This document shows positions 1-9,693 of a DNA stretch of 64,000 bases, one piece after another. Under the pieces are notes generated by a model, which saw nothing but the letters and a program-made list of their open reading frames with translations, did not search any database and was not told the DNA's origin. A program made the position numbers and the translations under genes. The DNA comes from Gordonia hirsuta DSM 44140 = NBRC 16056 (lineage in GTDB: Bacteria; Actinomycetota; Actinomycetes; Mycobacteriales; Mycobacteriaceae): contig NZ_BANT01000002.1 of the NCBI RefSeq assembly GCF_000333015.1, forward strand, positions 124,001 through 188,000, read 5' to 3'. Within the stretch, counting starts at the first letter, position 1; every line of letters starts with the position of its first letter.

Positions 1-17
1 TTCTTGGGAGTGTCGCA

Positions 18-2891
18 ATGGTTGATCGTCTGATCGTCCGGGGTGCGCGCGAGCACAATCTGCGCGGGATCGACATCGATCTGCCGCGCGATTCCCTGGT
101 GGTGTTCACCGGGCTGTCCGGATCGGGCAAGTCGTCGCTGGCCTTCGACACGATCTTCGCCGAGGGCCAGCGCCGATACGTCGAATCGCTGTCGGCCTAT
201 GCCCGCCAGTTCCTCGGTCAGATGGACAAACCGGATGTGGACTTCATCGAAGGTCTCTCGCCGGCGGTGTCGATCGACCAGAAGTCGACCAACCGCAATC
301 CACGTTCCACCGTCGGCACCATCACCGAGGTCTACGACTACCTGCGGCTGCTCTACGCGCGCGCCGGCACCCCGCACTGCCCACAGTGCGGAGCGAAGAT
401 CGAGCGTCAGACCCCGCAGCAGATCGTCGACCAGGTCCTGGAGATGGACGAGGGCACCCGGTTCCAGGTCCTGGCTCCGGTGGTGCGCAGCCGCAAGGGC
501 GAGTTCGTGGACCTGTTCGCGGACCTGCAGACGCAGGGCTTCTCGCGGGCCCGGATCGACGGTCAGGTGTATCAGCTGACCGAGCCGCCGAAACTGAAGA
601 AGCAGGAGAAGCACGACGTCGAGGTCGTCGTGGACCGGCTGGTGGTGAAGCCGACCGCGCGGCAGCGGCTGACCGATTCGGTGGAGACCGCGTTGCGGCT
701 GGCTGACGGCATCGTCGTTCTGGATTTCGTGGACCGGGCCGAGGACGACGAGCACCGGACCCGCCGCTTCTCCGAGAAGATGGCCTGCCCCAATCAGCAT
801 CCGATCGCCATCGACGACCTGGAGCCGCGCAGTTTCTCGTTCAACTCCCCGTTCGGCGCCTGCCCCGAATGCGACGGCCTGGGCGTACACAAGGAGGTCG
901 ACGAATCGCTGGTGGTGCCCGACCCGGAGATGACCCTGGCCGACGGCGCCATCGCCCCGTGGTCGTCGGGCCACAACGCCGACTACTTTCAGCGGCTGAT
1001 GGGCGGTCTGGGCGACCAGATGGGCTTCGATCTGGACACTCCGTGGAACAAGCTGCCGCGTAACGTCCGCAAGGCGCTGCTGGACGGCTCCGAGCACCAG
1101 GTGCACGTGAAGTTCCGTAATCGCTACGGGCGCACCCGCAGCTACCACACCGAATTCGAAGGCGTGATGGCGTTCCTGACCCGCCGGGCCGACGCCACCG
1201 AATCCGAGCAGATGAAGGAGCGCTACGAGGGCTACATGCGGGACGTGCCGTGTCCGGCGTGTTCGGGCACCCGGCTGCGCCCGGAGATCCTGTCGGTCAC
1301 CCTGCACAATCCCGACCGCGGAGACTTCTCGATCGCCGAGGTCACGGCGTTGTCGGTGGCCGACTGCGCCGAATACCTGGACGGGTTGCTGCTGGGCGAA
1401 CGTGAGACGGCCATCGCCGGCCGTGTCCTCAAGGAGGTCCAGGCCCGACTGCGCTTCCTGCTCGACGTGGGCCTGGAGTACCTGTCACTGGCGCGGGCGG
1501 CCGGGTCGCTGTCCGGCGGCGAGGCCCAGCGCATCCGGTTGGCCACGCAGATCGGTGCCGGTCTGGCCGGAGTGCTGTACGTGCTCGACGAGCCGTCGAT
1601 CGGACTGCACCAGCGGGACAATCGGCGACTGATCGACACCCTGGTCCGGCTGCGCGATCTGGGGAACACGCTGATCGTCGTCGAACACGATGAGGACACC
1701 ATCCGGGCCGCGGACTGGATCGTCGACATCGGCCCGCGCGCCGGCGAGCACGGCGGCCGCGTGGTGCACAGCGGTGACTACAAGGGTCTGCTGAAGAACA
1801 AGGAATCGTTGACCGGGGCGTACCTCTCGGGCCGTAAACAGCTGGAGGTGCCCACCGTCCGCCGGCCGGTCGACCGTAAACGGCAGGTCGGCGTGATCGG
1901 TGCGACGGAGAACAATCTGCGCGGCATCGATGTCAACTTCCCGCTGGGTGTCCTGACCGCCGTCACCGGTGTCTCCGGATCCGGGAAGTCGACGCTGGTC
2001 AACGACATTCTGGCGACGGTGCTGGCGAACAAACTGAACGGCGCCCGGCAGGTACCCGGACACCACACCCGCGTCACCGGTCTGGAACACCTCGACAAAC
2101 TGGTGCAGGTGGACCAGTCGCCGATCGGCCGGACGCCGCGCTCCAACCCCGCCACCTACACCGGTGTCTTCGACAAGATCCGCACCCTGTTCGCCGCGAC
2201 GACCGAAGCCAAGGTGCGCGGCTACCAGCCGGGCCGGTTCTCGTTCAACGTCAAGGGCGGCCGCTGTGAGGCGTGCGCGGGTGAGGGCACCATCAAGATC
2301 GAGATGAACTTCCTGCCGGACGTCTACGTGCCGTGCGAGGTGTGCCACGGTGCGCGGTACAACCGGGAGACGCTGGAGGTGCGGTACAAGGGCAAGACCA
2401 TCTCCGAGGTGCTGGACATGCCGATCGACGAGGCCGCCGAGTTCTTCGAACCGGTCAGCTCGATCCACCGCTACCTCAAGACCCTGGTCGACGTCGGACT
2501 GGGCTATGTCCGCCTCGGCCAGCCCGCCCCGACGCTGTCCGGCGGTGAAGCCCAGCGCGTCAAACTGGCGGCCGAACTACAGAAACGGTCCACCGGGCGC
2601 ACCGTGTACATCCTCGACGAGCCGACCACCGGTCTGCACTTCGAGGACATCCACAAGCTGCTCACCGTGATCGATGGACTGGTGGACAAGGGCAACACCG
2701 TCATCGTGATCGAACACAACCTGGACGTGATCAAGACGGCCGACTGGATCATCGACATGGGCCCCGAGGGCGGCAGCAGTGGCGGCACCGTCGTCACCCA
2801 GGGCACGCCCGAAGACGTCGCCGCCACGCCGGGCTCGTACACGGGGGCCTTTCTTCAGGAGATGTTGCCGGTCGCCGAGTCAGCGAGCTGA
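18..2891 (+). CDS. uvrA: Excinuclease ABC subunit A (UvrA)
   Basis: UvrA is the damage-recognising ATPase of nucleotide excision repair; it loads UvrB at lesions in the cytoplasm. The 957-residue product has the two ABC modules expected of the family. The first Walker A (GLSGSGKSS) is near residue 33 and its signature LSGGEAQRI near 497; the second Walker A (GVSGSGKST) is near 650 and its signature LSGGEAQRV near 840. Cys-x-x-Cys pairs occur near residues 120, 281 and 411, and the C-terminal zinc module is formed by CEAC (about 749) and CEVC (about 772). Length is normal for UvrA. The ATG at 18 follows a GGGAG ribosome site at 6-10. In M. tuberculosis this gene also sits just ahead of the infC cluster. 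Identification is secure. Confidence 0.98.
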   Translation: MVDRLIVRGAREHNLRGIDIDLPRDSLVVFTGLSGSGKSSLAFDTIFAEGQRRYVESLSAYARQFLGQMDKPDVDFIEGLSPAVSIDQKSTNRNPRSTVGTITEVYDYLRLLYARAGTPHCPQCGAKIERQTPQQIVDQVLEMDEGTRFQVLAPVVRSRKGEFVDLFADLQTQGFSRARIDGQVYQLTEPPKLKKQEKHDVEVVVDRLVVKPTARQRLTDSVETALRLADGIVVLDFVDRAEDDEHRTRRFSEKMACPNQHPIAIDDLEPRSFSFNSPFGACPECDGLGVHKEVDESLVVPDPEMTLADGAIAPWSSGHNADYFQRLMGGLGDQMGFDLDTPWNKLPRNVRKALLDGSEHQVHVKFRNRYGRTRSYHTEFEGVMAFLTRRADATESEQMKERYEGYMRDVPCPACSGTRLRPEILSVTLHNPDRGDFSIAEVTALSVADCAEYLDGLLLGERETAIAGRVLKEVQARLRFLLDVGLEYLSLARAAGSLSGGEAQRIRLATQIGAGLAGVLYVLDEPSIGLHQRDNRRLIDTLVRLRDLGNTLIVVEHDEDTIRAADWIVDIGPRAGEHGGRVVHSGDYKGLLKNKESLTGAYLSGRKQLEVPTVRRPVDRKRQVGVIGATENNLRGIDVNFPLGVLTAVTGVSGSGKSTLVNDILATVLANKLNGARQVPGHHTRVTGLEHLDKLVQVDQSPIGRTPRSNPATYTGVFDKIRTLFAATTEAKVRGYQPGRFSFNVKGGRCEACAGEGTIKIEMNFLPDVYVPCEVCHGARYNRETLEVRYKGKTISEVLDMPIDEAAEFFEPVSSIHRYLKTLVDVGLGYVRLGQPAPTLSGGEAQRVKLAAELQKRSTGRTVYILDEPTTGLHFEDIHKLLTVIDGLVDKGNTVIVIEHNLDVIKTADWIIDMGPEGGSSGGTVVTQGTPEDVAATPGSYTGAFLQEMLPVAESAS

Positions 2892-2927
2892 CCGGAAGAG
2901 TTCACTGAAGCGGCAAAGAAGGCACGG

Positions 2928-2933
2928 TAGCCT
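2928..2933 (+). promoter_or_regulatory. -10 hexamer, probable leaderless promoter
   Basis: TAGCCT lies 6 nt before the ATG at 2940, the spacing expected if transcription starts on the A of the start codon. No Shine-Dalgarno sequence is visible. Read by eye only. Confidence 0.5.
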
Positions 2934-2939
2934 TCGGGC

Positions 2940-3929
2940 ATGCGTTTCAATGCTCCACCCGGTTGGCCGCCGGTACCCGAGGGCTGGGTTCCACCTGCTG
3001 GGTGGCAACCGAATCCGAACTGGCCGCCCGCGCCGGAGGGGTGGCAATGGTGGATCGATAACGAGACCGGACAAACGGCCGACGCCGATGATCGTCCCGA
3101 TGCGGAAGACATCCCTCGCGTGTCGATCTCGAAACTGGATGCTCAGCTCGTCAAAGCCATGCAGTGGACGCGGCGAGACGGTGCAGACCGTCGCCGCGAG
3201 AAGGCGGTCACGACCGCGAATGACGAATCCGGCCTGACCAGTCAGTTCACCAGCCTGGGCCGCCAAGTAGCGGCATTCGGCACGATCCTGGCCCCGGGGG
3301 CCTCCCAGGTGCTGGGCCTCCTGGGCGCGATCTGTGCCTTGGAAAACGCTCAGTCGGAGGTGCTGCAGACCATCGACAGCAATGTGAAACTCCTGAAAGA
3401 GGGGCCGTTCCGGTCCGGGCGCCTGATGCTTCAGGAAGCCTACCGGGTCGGCGAGCGCGAGCATGAGGGCCGGCGCCTGCTCGCGGCGTCGAAGGACCGC
3501 TTCTTTGATGCTCTACCTCTTTCGGCATCGGTCCAGGAACAGGCCCTGGTCGAATTCCACCTGGGTCTGGTCGGACTGCTCCTCGGCAACAAGGATGATG
3601 CGCTCCACTGGTTCACGAAGGCTTACGGCTCATCGCGTGCCGTCGTGGAGGCGCTCTCGGAGGAGGCCGGCGATGTGAAGGTACTCAAATCGAAGTGGTC
3701 GGCGACCGCACTGACGGTCTCGTACGGGGCGGTTCTGTTGGTGTTGCCGTTCAAAGTCCGTCGGGTGATGCGCGCGAGCCGGGCGCGTTCGGCCCTCGAT
3801 GACTATCTGCCTTTCGTGAACGCGGTCGCGACGTGTATGAACTCCGTGAACGCGGGGCCGGCCGCCCCGACTTTGACGATCACGCTGAACCCTGACGGTG
3901 GACGAACACTCCGCGAGTCGGCGACCTGA
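2940..3929 (+). CDS. Uncharacterised protein with N-terminal Pro/Trp-rich repeats
   Basis: I do not recognise the full-length family. The 329-residue product begins with about 40 residues of P-x-G-W type repeats (for example PPGWPPVPEGW), a low-complexity sequence often placed at the N-terminus of actinobacterial envelope-associated proteins. A charged region follows. There are two modestly hydrophobic stretches, near residues 112-135 (AFGTILAPGASQVLGLLGAI) and 258-278 (ending in SYGAVLLVLPFKVRR). There is no signal peptide, and neither hydrophobic stretch is a convincing membrane span alone. The ATG at 2940 is preceded by a -10-like TAGCCT at leaderless spacing. It is monocistronic in appearance, placed between uvrA and another unknown. 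The reading frame is open throughout with normal high-GC codon use, so I treat it as real. Function unknown. Confidence 0.75.
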   Translation: MRFNAPPGWPPVPEGWVPPAGWQPNPNWPPAPEGWQWWIDNETGQTADADDRPDAEDIPRVSISKLDAQLVKAMQWTRRDGADRRREKAVTTANDESGLTSQFTSLGRQVAAFGTILAPGASQVLGLLGAICALENAQSEVLQTIDSNVKLLKEGPFRSGRLMLQEAYRVGEREHEGRRLLAASKDRFFDALPLSASVQEQALVEFHLGLVGLLLGNKDDALHWFTKAYGSSRAVVEALSEEAGDVKVLKSKWSATALTVSYGAVLLVLPFKVRRVMRASRARSALDDYLPFVNAVATCMNSVNAGPAAPTLTITLNPDGGRTLRESAT

Positions 3930-3971
3930 CCCGGGCCGGACCGAACCGGCCGATCGAGCGCGCCCGCCGAT

Positions 3972-3977
3972 TAGGCT
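3972..3977 (+). promoter_or_regulatory. -10 hexamer, probable leaderless promoter
   Basis: TAGGCT ends 7 nt before the ATG at 3985, with no ribosome-binding site between. This supports 3985, rather than the in-frame codon at 3898, as the start of the downstream gene. Confidence 0.55.
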
Positions 3978-3984
3978 GGATCCC

Positions 3985-4296
3985 ATGAATATCGACGCAC
4001 CTTCGACCCCGGACGATGCCGACGCGCTGGAGGCCGAGGTGGTCGCCTTCGACGCTGAACTGAGCCCGGGGGTGCAGGCGCCGTCGTACGAAGAGGTCAC
4101 CGGCTACACGAAGGCCGGTAACCCCACCCTCGACCATGTCCGAGACAAGATCGAGCAGCGGGCTGCCACCGCGATCGGCGCGGAGGAGCTGGCCGCCGCG
4201 ATGCCGGGGAACGAGAACCTCGACGAGTTCTTCGCCAAACGGGAGAAGGCCGCCAAGGCCAAGCTCGAGGAGATCCGCCGGTCGATGGGGAAGTAG
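3985..4296 (+). CDS. Small conserved acidic protein downstream of uvrA
   Basis: A 103-residue product rich in Ala and Glu. Its N-terminus is acidic (MNIDAPSTPDDADALEAEV) and its C-terminus is probably helical and charged (FFAKREKAAKAKLEEIRR). The central segment NPTLDHVRDKIEQR looks like the conserved core. It has no signal peptide, membrane span or catalytic motif. A short open frame in this position next to uvrA also exists in M. tuberculosis (Rv1638A by memory, not checked), which makes a conserved small protein plausible. The start was chosen because TAGGCT sits 7 nt upstream of this ATG. The gene converges with the DUF1844 gene across a small hairpin. Function unknown. Confidence 0.7.
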   Translation: MNIDAPSTPDDADALEAEVVAFDAELSPGVQAPSYEEVTGYTKAGNPTLDHVRDKIEQRAATAIGAEELAAAMPGNENLDEFFAKREKAAKAKLEEIRRSMGK

Positions 4297-4317
4297 CCCG
4301 CCGGTGTAACCGGTGGG
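4297..4317. terminator. Hairpin between convergent genes
   Basis: A 9-bp inverted repeat (4297-4305 with 4309-4317, one G-T wobble, 3-nt loop) fills nearly all of the 22-bp gap between two convergent genes. It starts right after the stop codon of the plus-strand gene. There is no T-run, so its role as a bidirectional terminator is inferred from position. Confidence 0.4.
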
Positions 4318-4318
4318 A

Positions 4319-4699
4319 TCAGTCCTTGACGGGGCCGGTCTGCTTCTCGCCGGGGCCCTCGCCGGGGGCATCGGGGAAGGCGCTGGCCTCGCGGAAGGCC
4401 AGCTGCAGAGCTTTGAGGCCGTCGGCGATCGGCTTGCGGTGCAGACCCAGATCCCCGAACGAGGCGGTGACCAGCCCGGCCAGTGCGTTGATGAGCGCAC
4501 GAGCCTCGGGCAGGTCGCGGTACTCTTCGTCGCCGCCGGCCTCCGGTCCGACCTTTTCGGCCGCAGCGCTCATCAGCATCACCGCGGCCCGGGAGATCAC
4601 CTCGATCGCCGGGATGGTGGCCAGCTCACGAACCTGGTCGGGACCACCGAAGGGGTCGGACGTGTCGGAGGAATCGGCCGAATAGGTGTGCTCGCTCAT
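4319..4699 (-). CDS. DUF1844 family protein
   Basis: A 126-residue product matching the DUF1844 pattern as I know it. The segments IPAIEVISRAAVMLMSAAAEK, LPEARALINALAGLVTA and GLKALQLAFREASAFPD are characteristic of this short, mostly helical actinobacterial family. An acidic N-terminus of about 25 residues and a polar C-terminal tail flank the core. No enzyme motif is visible and the function of the family is unknown. It is divergent from infC: its ATG at 4699 and the infC coding region at 4951 share a 251-bp upstream region. DUF1844 genes are commonly next to infC in actinobacteria, which supports the call. Confidence 0.85.
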   Translation of the reverse strand: MSEHTYSADSSDTSDPFGGPDQVRELATIPAIEVISRAAVMLMSAAAEKVGPEAGGDEEYRDLPEARALINALAGLVTASFGDLGLHRKPIADGLKALQLAFREASAFPDAPGEGPGEKQTGPVKD

Positions 4700-4950
4700 G
4701 ACTGCTACACTGGCACAGGTTGACCACCCTGGCTCCGTCGGGGTAGCAAGAGGATCTCGAGTCCCACCGCGCGACGCACCGTGTCCGGCACTGCCGGGAC
4801 GGGGCAGTTTCCCGGTAGAAGGTCACATCATCGCCGGCTGGCGAGGCAAGGTTCCCATAACCGGGGTCCCGCCCACCACGCGATGATGGCTTTCATTCGA
4901 GGCCCCTCCTGTTCGGTCGACACGACGAACACTTTGATCGAGGAGGCCAC
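4700..4950 (+). other. infC leader / divergent intergenic region
   Basis: These 251 bp separate the divergent DUF1844 gene from infC. A possible plus-strand -10 (TACACT, 4706-4711) would give infC a leader of about 230 nt. The Shine-Dalgarno sequence GAGGAGG is at 4940-4946. I see no clear ribosomal-protein L20 binding structure or attenuator by eye. No credible protein is encoded here. Confidence 0.4.
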
Positions 4951-5505
<555 letters not shown>

Positions 5506-5540
5506 CCCGCCCAACCCCGCACACCCCAGTCACGCGGAGA

Positions 5541-5573
5541 CATCACCGAGCCGGCCTGGTCGGCCCGGTGATG
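5541..5573 (+). promoter_or_regulatory. Hairpin in the infC-rpmI spacer
   Basis: CATCACC (5541-5547) pairs with GGTGATG (5567-5573), with a further inner GC-rich stem, between the infC stop and the rpmI ribosome site (GAAGGAA, about 5586-5592). There is no T-run, so processing, partial termination or ribosomal-protein feedback are all possible. Inferred role only. Confidence 0.4.
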
Positions 5574-5598
5574 ATCTTCGCCCGAATGAAGGAAACCC

Positions 5599-5793
5599 AT
5601 GCCTAAGGCCAAGACCCACAAGGGCACCGCGAAGCGTTTCAAGCTGACCGGCACCGGCAAGATCAAGCGCGAGCGCGCCGGCAAGCGCCACCTGCTCGAG
5701 CACAAGTCGTCACGTGTCACCCGTCGTCTGTCCGGCACCGTTGTGGTGAGCGAGGCCGACGCCCCGCGCATCAAGCGCCTGCTGAACAAGTGA
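5599..5793 (+). CDS. rpmI: 50S ribosomal protein L35
   Basis: A 64-residue, strongly basic protein with the L35 signature [20 protein letters not shown] at the N-terminus and the conserved [10 protein letters not shown] segment in the middle. L35 is a small structural protein of the large ribosomal subunit. The ATG at 5599 is preceded by GAAGGAA. It lies 93 bp after infC and 38 bp before rplT, the standard order in bacteria, and is probably co-transcribed with both. Length is typical. Confidence 0.97.
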   Translation: MPKAKTHKGTAKRFKLTGTGKIKRERAGKRHLLEHKSSRVTRRLSGTVVVSEADAPRIKRLLNK

Positions 5794-5831
5794 CCTGAGC
5801 CGGATAATCGTTAGTTAAGGAATAGATACTC

Positions 5832-6212
5832 ATGGCACGTGTGAAGAGGGCCGTCAACGCCCAGAAGAAGCGCCGCTCCATCCTCGAGGCCTCCAAGGGC
5901 TACCGCGGTCAGCGGTCCCGGCTGTACCGCAAGGCCAAGGAGCAGCAGCTCCACTCGATGACCTACGCCTACCGCGATCGCAAGGCGCGTAAGAACGAGT
6001 TCCGGAAGCTGTGGATCCAGCGCATCAATGCTGCGGCCCGCGCCAACGACATGACCTACAACCGCTTCATGCAGGGCCTCAAGCTGGCCGGCATCGAGGT
6101 GGACCGCAAGGTGCTCGCCGACCTGGCCGTCACCGATCCGGCTGCTTTCTCCGGTCTGGTCGACGCTGCTCGTGCAGCACTGCCGGAAGACGTGAACGCG
6201 CCGGTCGCCTGA
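5832..6212 (+). CDS. rplT: 50S ribosomal protein L20
   Basis: A 126-residue basic protein that binds 23S rRNA early in 50S assembly. It shows the family start [19 protein letters not shown], then [17 protein letters not shown] and the conserved [21 protein letters not shown]20 acts as autogenous repressor of this operon in some bacteria; whether it does so here is not shown by the sequence. A GGAATAGATACTC leader precedes the ATG. Third gene of the infC-rpmI-rplT cluster. Confidence 0.97.
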   Translation: MARVKRAVNAQKKRRSILEASKGYRGQRSRLYRKAKEQQLHSMTYAYRDRKARKNEFRKLWIQRINAAARANDMTYNRFMQGLKLAGIEVDRKVLADLAVTDPAAFSGLVDAARAALPEDVNAPVA

Positions 6213-6253
6213 TCGGCCCTCGTTCACCACAGAAGTACTCGAAACGACCCGTG

Positions 6254-7048
6254 ATGGATGTTCTCACCGAACGTTCCTCGCGGGTCGTTTCGTTGGCAAA
6301 GCTGCATCGGGCCGCGGTACGACGATCCGAGCAGCGCTTCCTCGCCGAAGGGGCGAACGCGGTCGACGCCGCGCTGACCACCGGCCGCGCCGTGCGGCTG
6401 CTGGTGCGCGAAGACGACGTGGAGCGGTTCGCCGACTTGGTCTCCCGCGCGCAGGCCGCGGGACTGGAGGTGCACCTGCTCAACGGGCGCGCCGCCGACA
6501 AACTCTCCGAGACCACCACCGCGCCCGGCGTCTTCGCCGAGGCCACCCTGCTGACCCGATCGCTCGACGACGTCGAGCTGGCCGGCCCCGGCTTCACGGT
6601 GGTGGCGGTGGAGCCCCGCGAGCCGGGCAATGCCGGCACGCTGATCCGCTGCGCCGACGCGCTCGGCGCGAAAGCCGCTGTGATGCTGGGTGATTCGGTG
6701 GACCCGCACAACGGCAAGTGCGTGCGCGCGAGCGCGGGCAGCGTCTTTCACATTCCTATCGCCGTCGAGCGTGATGTCGACGCCGGACTGGCACGGCTGC
6801 GTGAGGCCGGTCTGCTGACGCTGGCGACCACCATGGACGGCGAGGTCCCGCTGCCCGAGGCCGGCTCTCTCCTGTCCCGCCCGCACGCCTGGTTGTTCGG
6901 CAACGAGGCACACGGCCTGCCGGCCGAGGTGATCACCGGGGCCGACCATCGGGTGTCGATCCCGATCGCCGGCCGCGCCGAGAGCCTCAATCTGGCCGCC
7001 GCCAGCGCCATCTGCCTCTACGCCAGCGCCGCCGCGGCCTCGAGGTAG
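6254..7048 (+). CDS. SpoU (TrmH)-family rRNA 2'-O-methyltransferase
   Basis: This 264-residue protein belongs to the SPOUT methyltransferases that transfer a methyl group from S-adenosylmethionine to a ribose 2'-OH of RNA. The N-terminal third is a substrate-binding domain (SEQRFLAEGANAVDAAL). The catalytic knot carries motif 1 (EPREPGNAGTLIRCADALGA), motif 2 (WLFGNEAHGLP) and motif 3 (VSIPIAGRAESLNLAAA). In M. tuberculosis the equivalent gene after rplT is annotated tsnR (Rv1644). The exact target nucleotide cannot be read from sequence, so I give no symbol. The ATG at 6254 was chosen over an adjacent GTG at 6251; neither has a strong ribosome site. It starts 41 bp after rplT. Confidence 0.93.
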   Translation: MDVLTERSSRVVSLAKLHRAAVRRSEQRFLAEGANAVDAALTTGRAVRLLVREDDVERFADLVSRAQAAGLEVHLLNGRAADKLSETTTAPGVFAEATLLTRSLDDVELAGPGFTVVAVEPREPGNAGTLIRCADALGAKAAVMLGDSVDPHNGKCVRASAGSVFHIPIAVERDVDAGLARLREAGLLTLATTMDGEVPLPEAGSLLSRPHAWLFGNEAHGLPAEVITGADHRVSIPIAGRAESLNLAAASAICLYASAAAASR

Positions 7049-7233
7049 TCGCATACCGGTCGCACTTGCGCCGGGTTGTTGCCTCAAGACGGGCGAAGGC
7101 ACAGCGCGAAACGGGGTCAACCCCAGCTGTCCGAGATACGCCGGGCAGGTCAAGGGGCAGTCGCCGGGCTGAGCACCGGCCCGGCCCCCGACCGGACACC
7201 GCAGCGCCGCTGCCCGGGTGTCCGGCCGGTCGC

Positions 7234-9525
7234 TCAGGAGCCGAAGTCGACTTCCGTCGGGGTGTGCACCGGGTCGCCGGACGAACCGGATCCGATCTGG
7301 CCCAGCTCGTTGTCACCCCAGCAGTAGAGTTTTCCGTCGCTGCGAGCACAGGTGGTGCCACTGCCGGTGACGAGTGCGGTGACCCGGTTCATGCCCTCGA
7401 CCCTGGTCGGCTCGGTCACGAAGGAGCCGTCTCCGTTGCTGCCGGTCTGGCCGAAGCTGTTGTCGCCCCAGCAGTAGGCCTGCCCGTCGCTGGCGACGGA
7501 GCAGACCGTATTGGTATCGGTGGACACGGTAGCTGCGTCGGGCAGCCCGGTGACCTCCTTGGGGGCCTTCTGCGAGCTCGTCTTGTTCTCGGCGTCGATC
7601 ACCGAGCCCCAGCAGTACACCTTGGCATCGGCGACCCCGCAGACCTGGTGGAAGCTGCTGCCGTCGATGGTGCCGCCGCCCACCTGGGCAGAGGTGACGT
7701 TCTTGAGCCCCGCGATCTCGACCGGGCGCGTGGAGGCATCGGTGTCACCGGTGCCCAACTGCCCGTCGTAGTTGTGTCCCCAGCAGTACAGTTTCTGCTC
7801 CTGGGTGATCGCGCAGGTGTTCCCCGAGTACACCGACACCGAGGTGACGTCGCTGATCCCGTCGACCTTGGTGGGAGATTCGATCTGCCGATCGGCGACA
7901 CGCTCCTGCCCCGCTTCGCCGCGGGAGTTCCAGCCCCAGCAGTAGACGTCGCCATCGGAGACCGCGCAGGTCGTCCACTTGTCGGTACCGATCGCGGTGA
8001 CCGTGCCGAGCCCGTTGACCTTCTGCGGGGTGTTGATGGTGCGGCTGCTGCCGTTGCCGAGCGCACCGAACAGTCCGTCTCCCCAGCAGTAGGCATCGCC
8101 GTCGGCGACTGCGCAGGCGGTCACATCGGCGGGTTCGCTGCTGGTGCGAGACGGCATACCGCCCAGGGACACCGCGGTCACTTTGGACAGGGCGGTGACG
8201 TGTTGCGGGGTCTGCTGGTCGCTGGTCCCGCCGTCGCCGAGCTGGCCGTCATGGTTGGCGCCCCAGCAGTAGAGTTTCTCGTCCTGTACCGCGCAGACGG
8301 TGCCCATGTATTCCGACAGCTGCGCCTGGTCGGCGGCGGTGGCCAGCGGAGTCGCCGGCGTCGTATCGAAGACCCCGGCCGCGTACAGCCCGCTGGGAAC
8401 ACCGATCAGCAGCGCGGCCGCCGCTGCAGCCAGTCCGATCAACAGCGGCTTGCGGTTCTTCTTCGGGGCGGCGGGCTGCGGGGTGCCCCCGTGCAGCGGT
8501 GTCCAGCCGGTGGGCGGGCCCGGGTAGGCCTGCGCCGCCGGATAACCGGTGGCCGGGCCCGGTGCCTGGCCGGGGTAGCCGTGGTGGGTCTGATAGCCGG
8601 AAGGGAGCGGATAGCCGGGCTGGGAAGGATACGACGGCTGCGACGGATGGGAGGCGCCGCCCGATGGAGGCAACGGCGTGATCGAGGTCGCGGCGGCCCC
8701 GGGAGTCTGCTGCAGGGCACGCAGGAGATCGGCGGCGAAACTGCGGCAGTCGGGGTAGCGGACGGCCGGATCCTTGGCCATCGCCCGGGCCAGGACCGGG
8801 GCGAACGCGGCCAGGTCCGGGCGCAGCGCAGCGATGGACGGCACCGGCTGCTGTACGTGCGCCATCATCATCGCCATGGCGGTGTCGGCCTGGAACGGTG
8901 TCACCCCGGCGAGCAGGGTGTAGACGGTGCAGGCCAGGGAGTACTGGTCCGAACGCGGTCCGGCCTGCTGTCCGGAGATCACCTCCGGCGCGGTGTAGGC
9001 CATGGTGCCCACGACTGAATCGGCTGCGGTCAGTTGCGGGGAGTCGGCAAGGCGTGCGATCCCGAAATCGAGGACCACCGCGCGGCGCAGTGCACCGTCG
9101 TCCCCGCGGGTGGCGATGATGTTCGCCGGTTTGATGTCGCGGTGGACCACCTGCCGGCTGTGCGCGTAGTCCAGTGCGTCGGCCACCTGCGCCACGGCAG
9201 TGACGATATCGGCCACCGGCAGCTGCGCCGTCGACAGATCCGGCCCGTCCAGGTAGCTCATGGTGAACCAAGGTGCATCGTCGTGCACACCATGGGCGTA
9301 GACGGTGATGATGCTCGGGTGGTCCAGGGCGGCGGCGGTCCGTGCTTCGTTGGTGAATCGCTGCTGGAAATCCGGGTTCGAGCTCGCGCCGACAGAGATC
9401 ACCTTCAGCGCTTCCCGCCGCATCAGCTGCGGACTTTCGACCAGGTAGACCTCGCCCATAGCGCCTGAGCCGAGTGCGGCCACCACGCGGTATCCGGCGA
9501 TCGTCGATCCGGGGTCGACGGGCAT
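7234..9525 (-). CDS. Transmembrane Ser/Thr kinase with extracellular seven-repeat RCC1 domain
   Basis: A 763-residue predicted receptor kinase. Residues about 11-270 form a Hanks-type kinase: glycine loop GSGAMGEVY, catalytic lysine in EALKVI, HRDIKPAN near 130, DFGIAR near 151, and APE in YTAPEVISG. A Pro/Gly/Tyr-rich linker (about 285-350) leads to one membrane span (about 358-386). Outside the cell lie seven RCC1-like repeats, each ending in YCWG and carrying a paired cysteine about 8-10 residues before it. Seven repeats would close one beta-propeller, and the Cys pairs suggest one disulfide per blade. Such a sensor differs from the PASTA domain of PknB; the ligand is unknown. The ATG at 9525 follows AAGGAG. 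It lies downstream of, and on the same strand as, the amidohydrolase. Confidence 0.93.
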   Translation of the reverse strand: MPVDPGSTIAGYRVVAALGSGAMGEVYLVESPQLMRREALKVISVGASSNPDFQQRFTNEARTAAALDHPSIITVYAHGVHDDAPWFTMSYLDGPDLSTAQLPVADIVTAVAQVADALDYAHSRQVVHRDIKPANIIATRGDDGALRRAVVLDFGIARLADSPQLTAADSVVGTMAYTAPEVISGQQAGPRSDQYSLACTVYTLLAGVTPFQADTAMAMMMAHVQQPVPSIAALRPDLAAFAPVLARAMAKDPAVRYPDCRSFAADLLRALQQTPGAAATSITPLPPSGGASHPSQPSYPSQPGYPLPSGYQTHHGYPGQAPGPATGYPAAQAYPGPPTGWTPLHGGTPQPAAPKKNRKPLLIGLAAAAAALLIGVPSGLYAAGVFDTTPATPLATAADQAQLSEYMGTVCAVQDEKLYCWGANHDGQLGDGGTSDQQTPQHVTALSKVTAVSLGGMPSRTSSEPADVTACAVADGDAYCWGDGLFGALGNGSSRTINTPQKVNGLGTVTAIGTDKWTTCAVSDGDVYCWGWNSRGEAGQERVADRQIESPTKVDGISDVTSVSVYSGNTCAITQEQKLYCWGHNYDGQLGTGDTDASTRPVEIAGLKNVTSAQVGGGTIDGSSFHQVCGVADAKVYCWGSVIDAENKTSSQKAPKEVTGLPDAATVSTDTNTVCSVASDGQAYCWGDNSFGQTGSNGDGSFVTEPTRVEGMNRVTALVTGSGTTCARSDGKLYCWGDNELGQIGSGSSGDPVHTPTEVDFGS

Positions 9526-9693
9526 GTGTGCTCCTTGCTGTGTGGGGGATTGCCCGCTGAACTTACCGCCCGAAAGCGATCACCGGGATCTCCGGGCCGT
9601 CTGGCATGAGGATGAACGCCACGCGGACGCCCGGGAGATCCCGGCGATGCGGGGATCGGACGGCGACGATCGGCGCCGGTGAGCAGGGGCCGA

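Noticed and set aside
7066-9018. A 650-residue plus-strand open frame opposite the RCC1 kinase
   Set aside because: It is antisense to a gene with complete kinase and RCC1 motifs and has only low-complexity Gly/Arg content.
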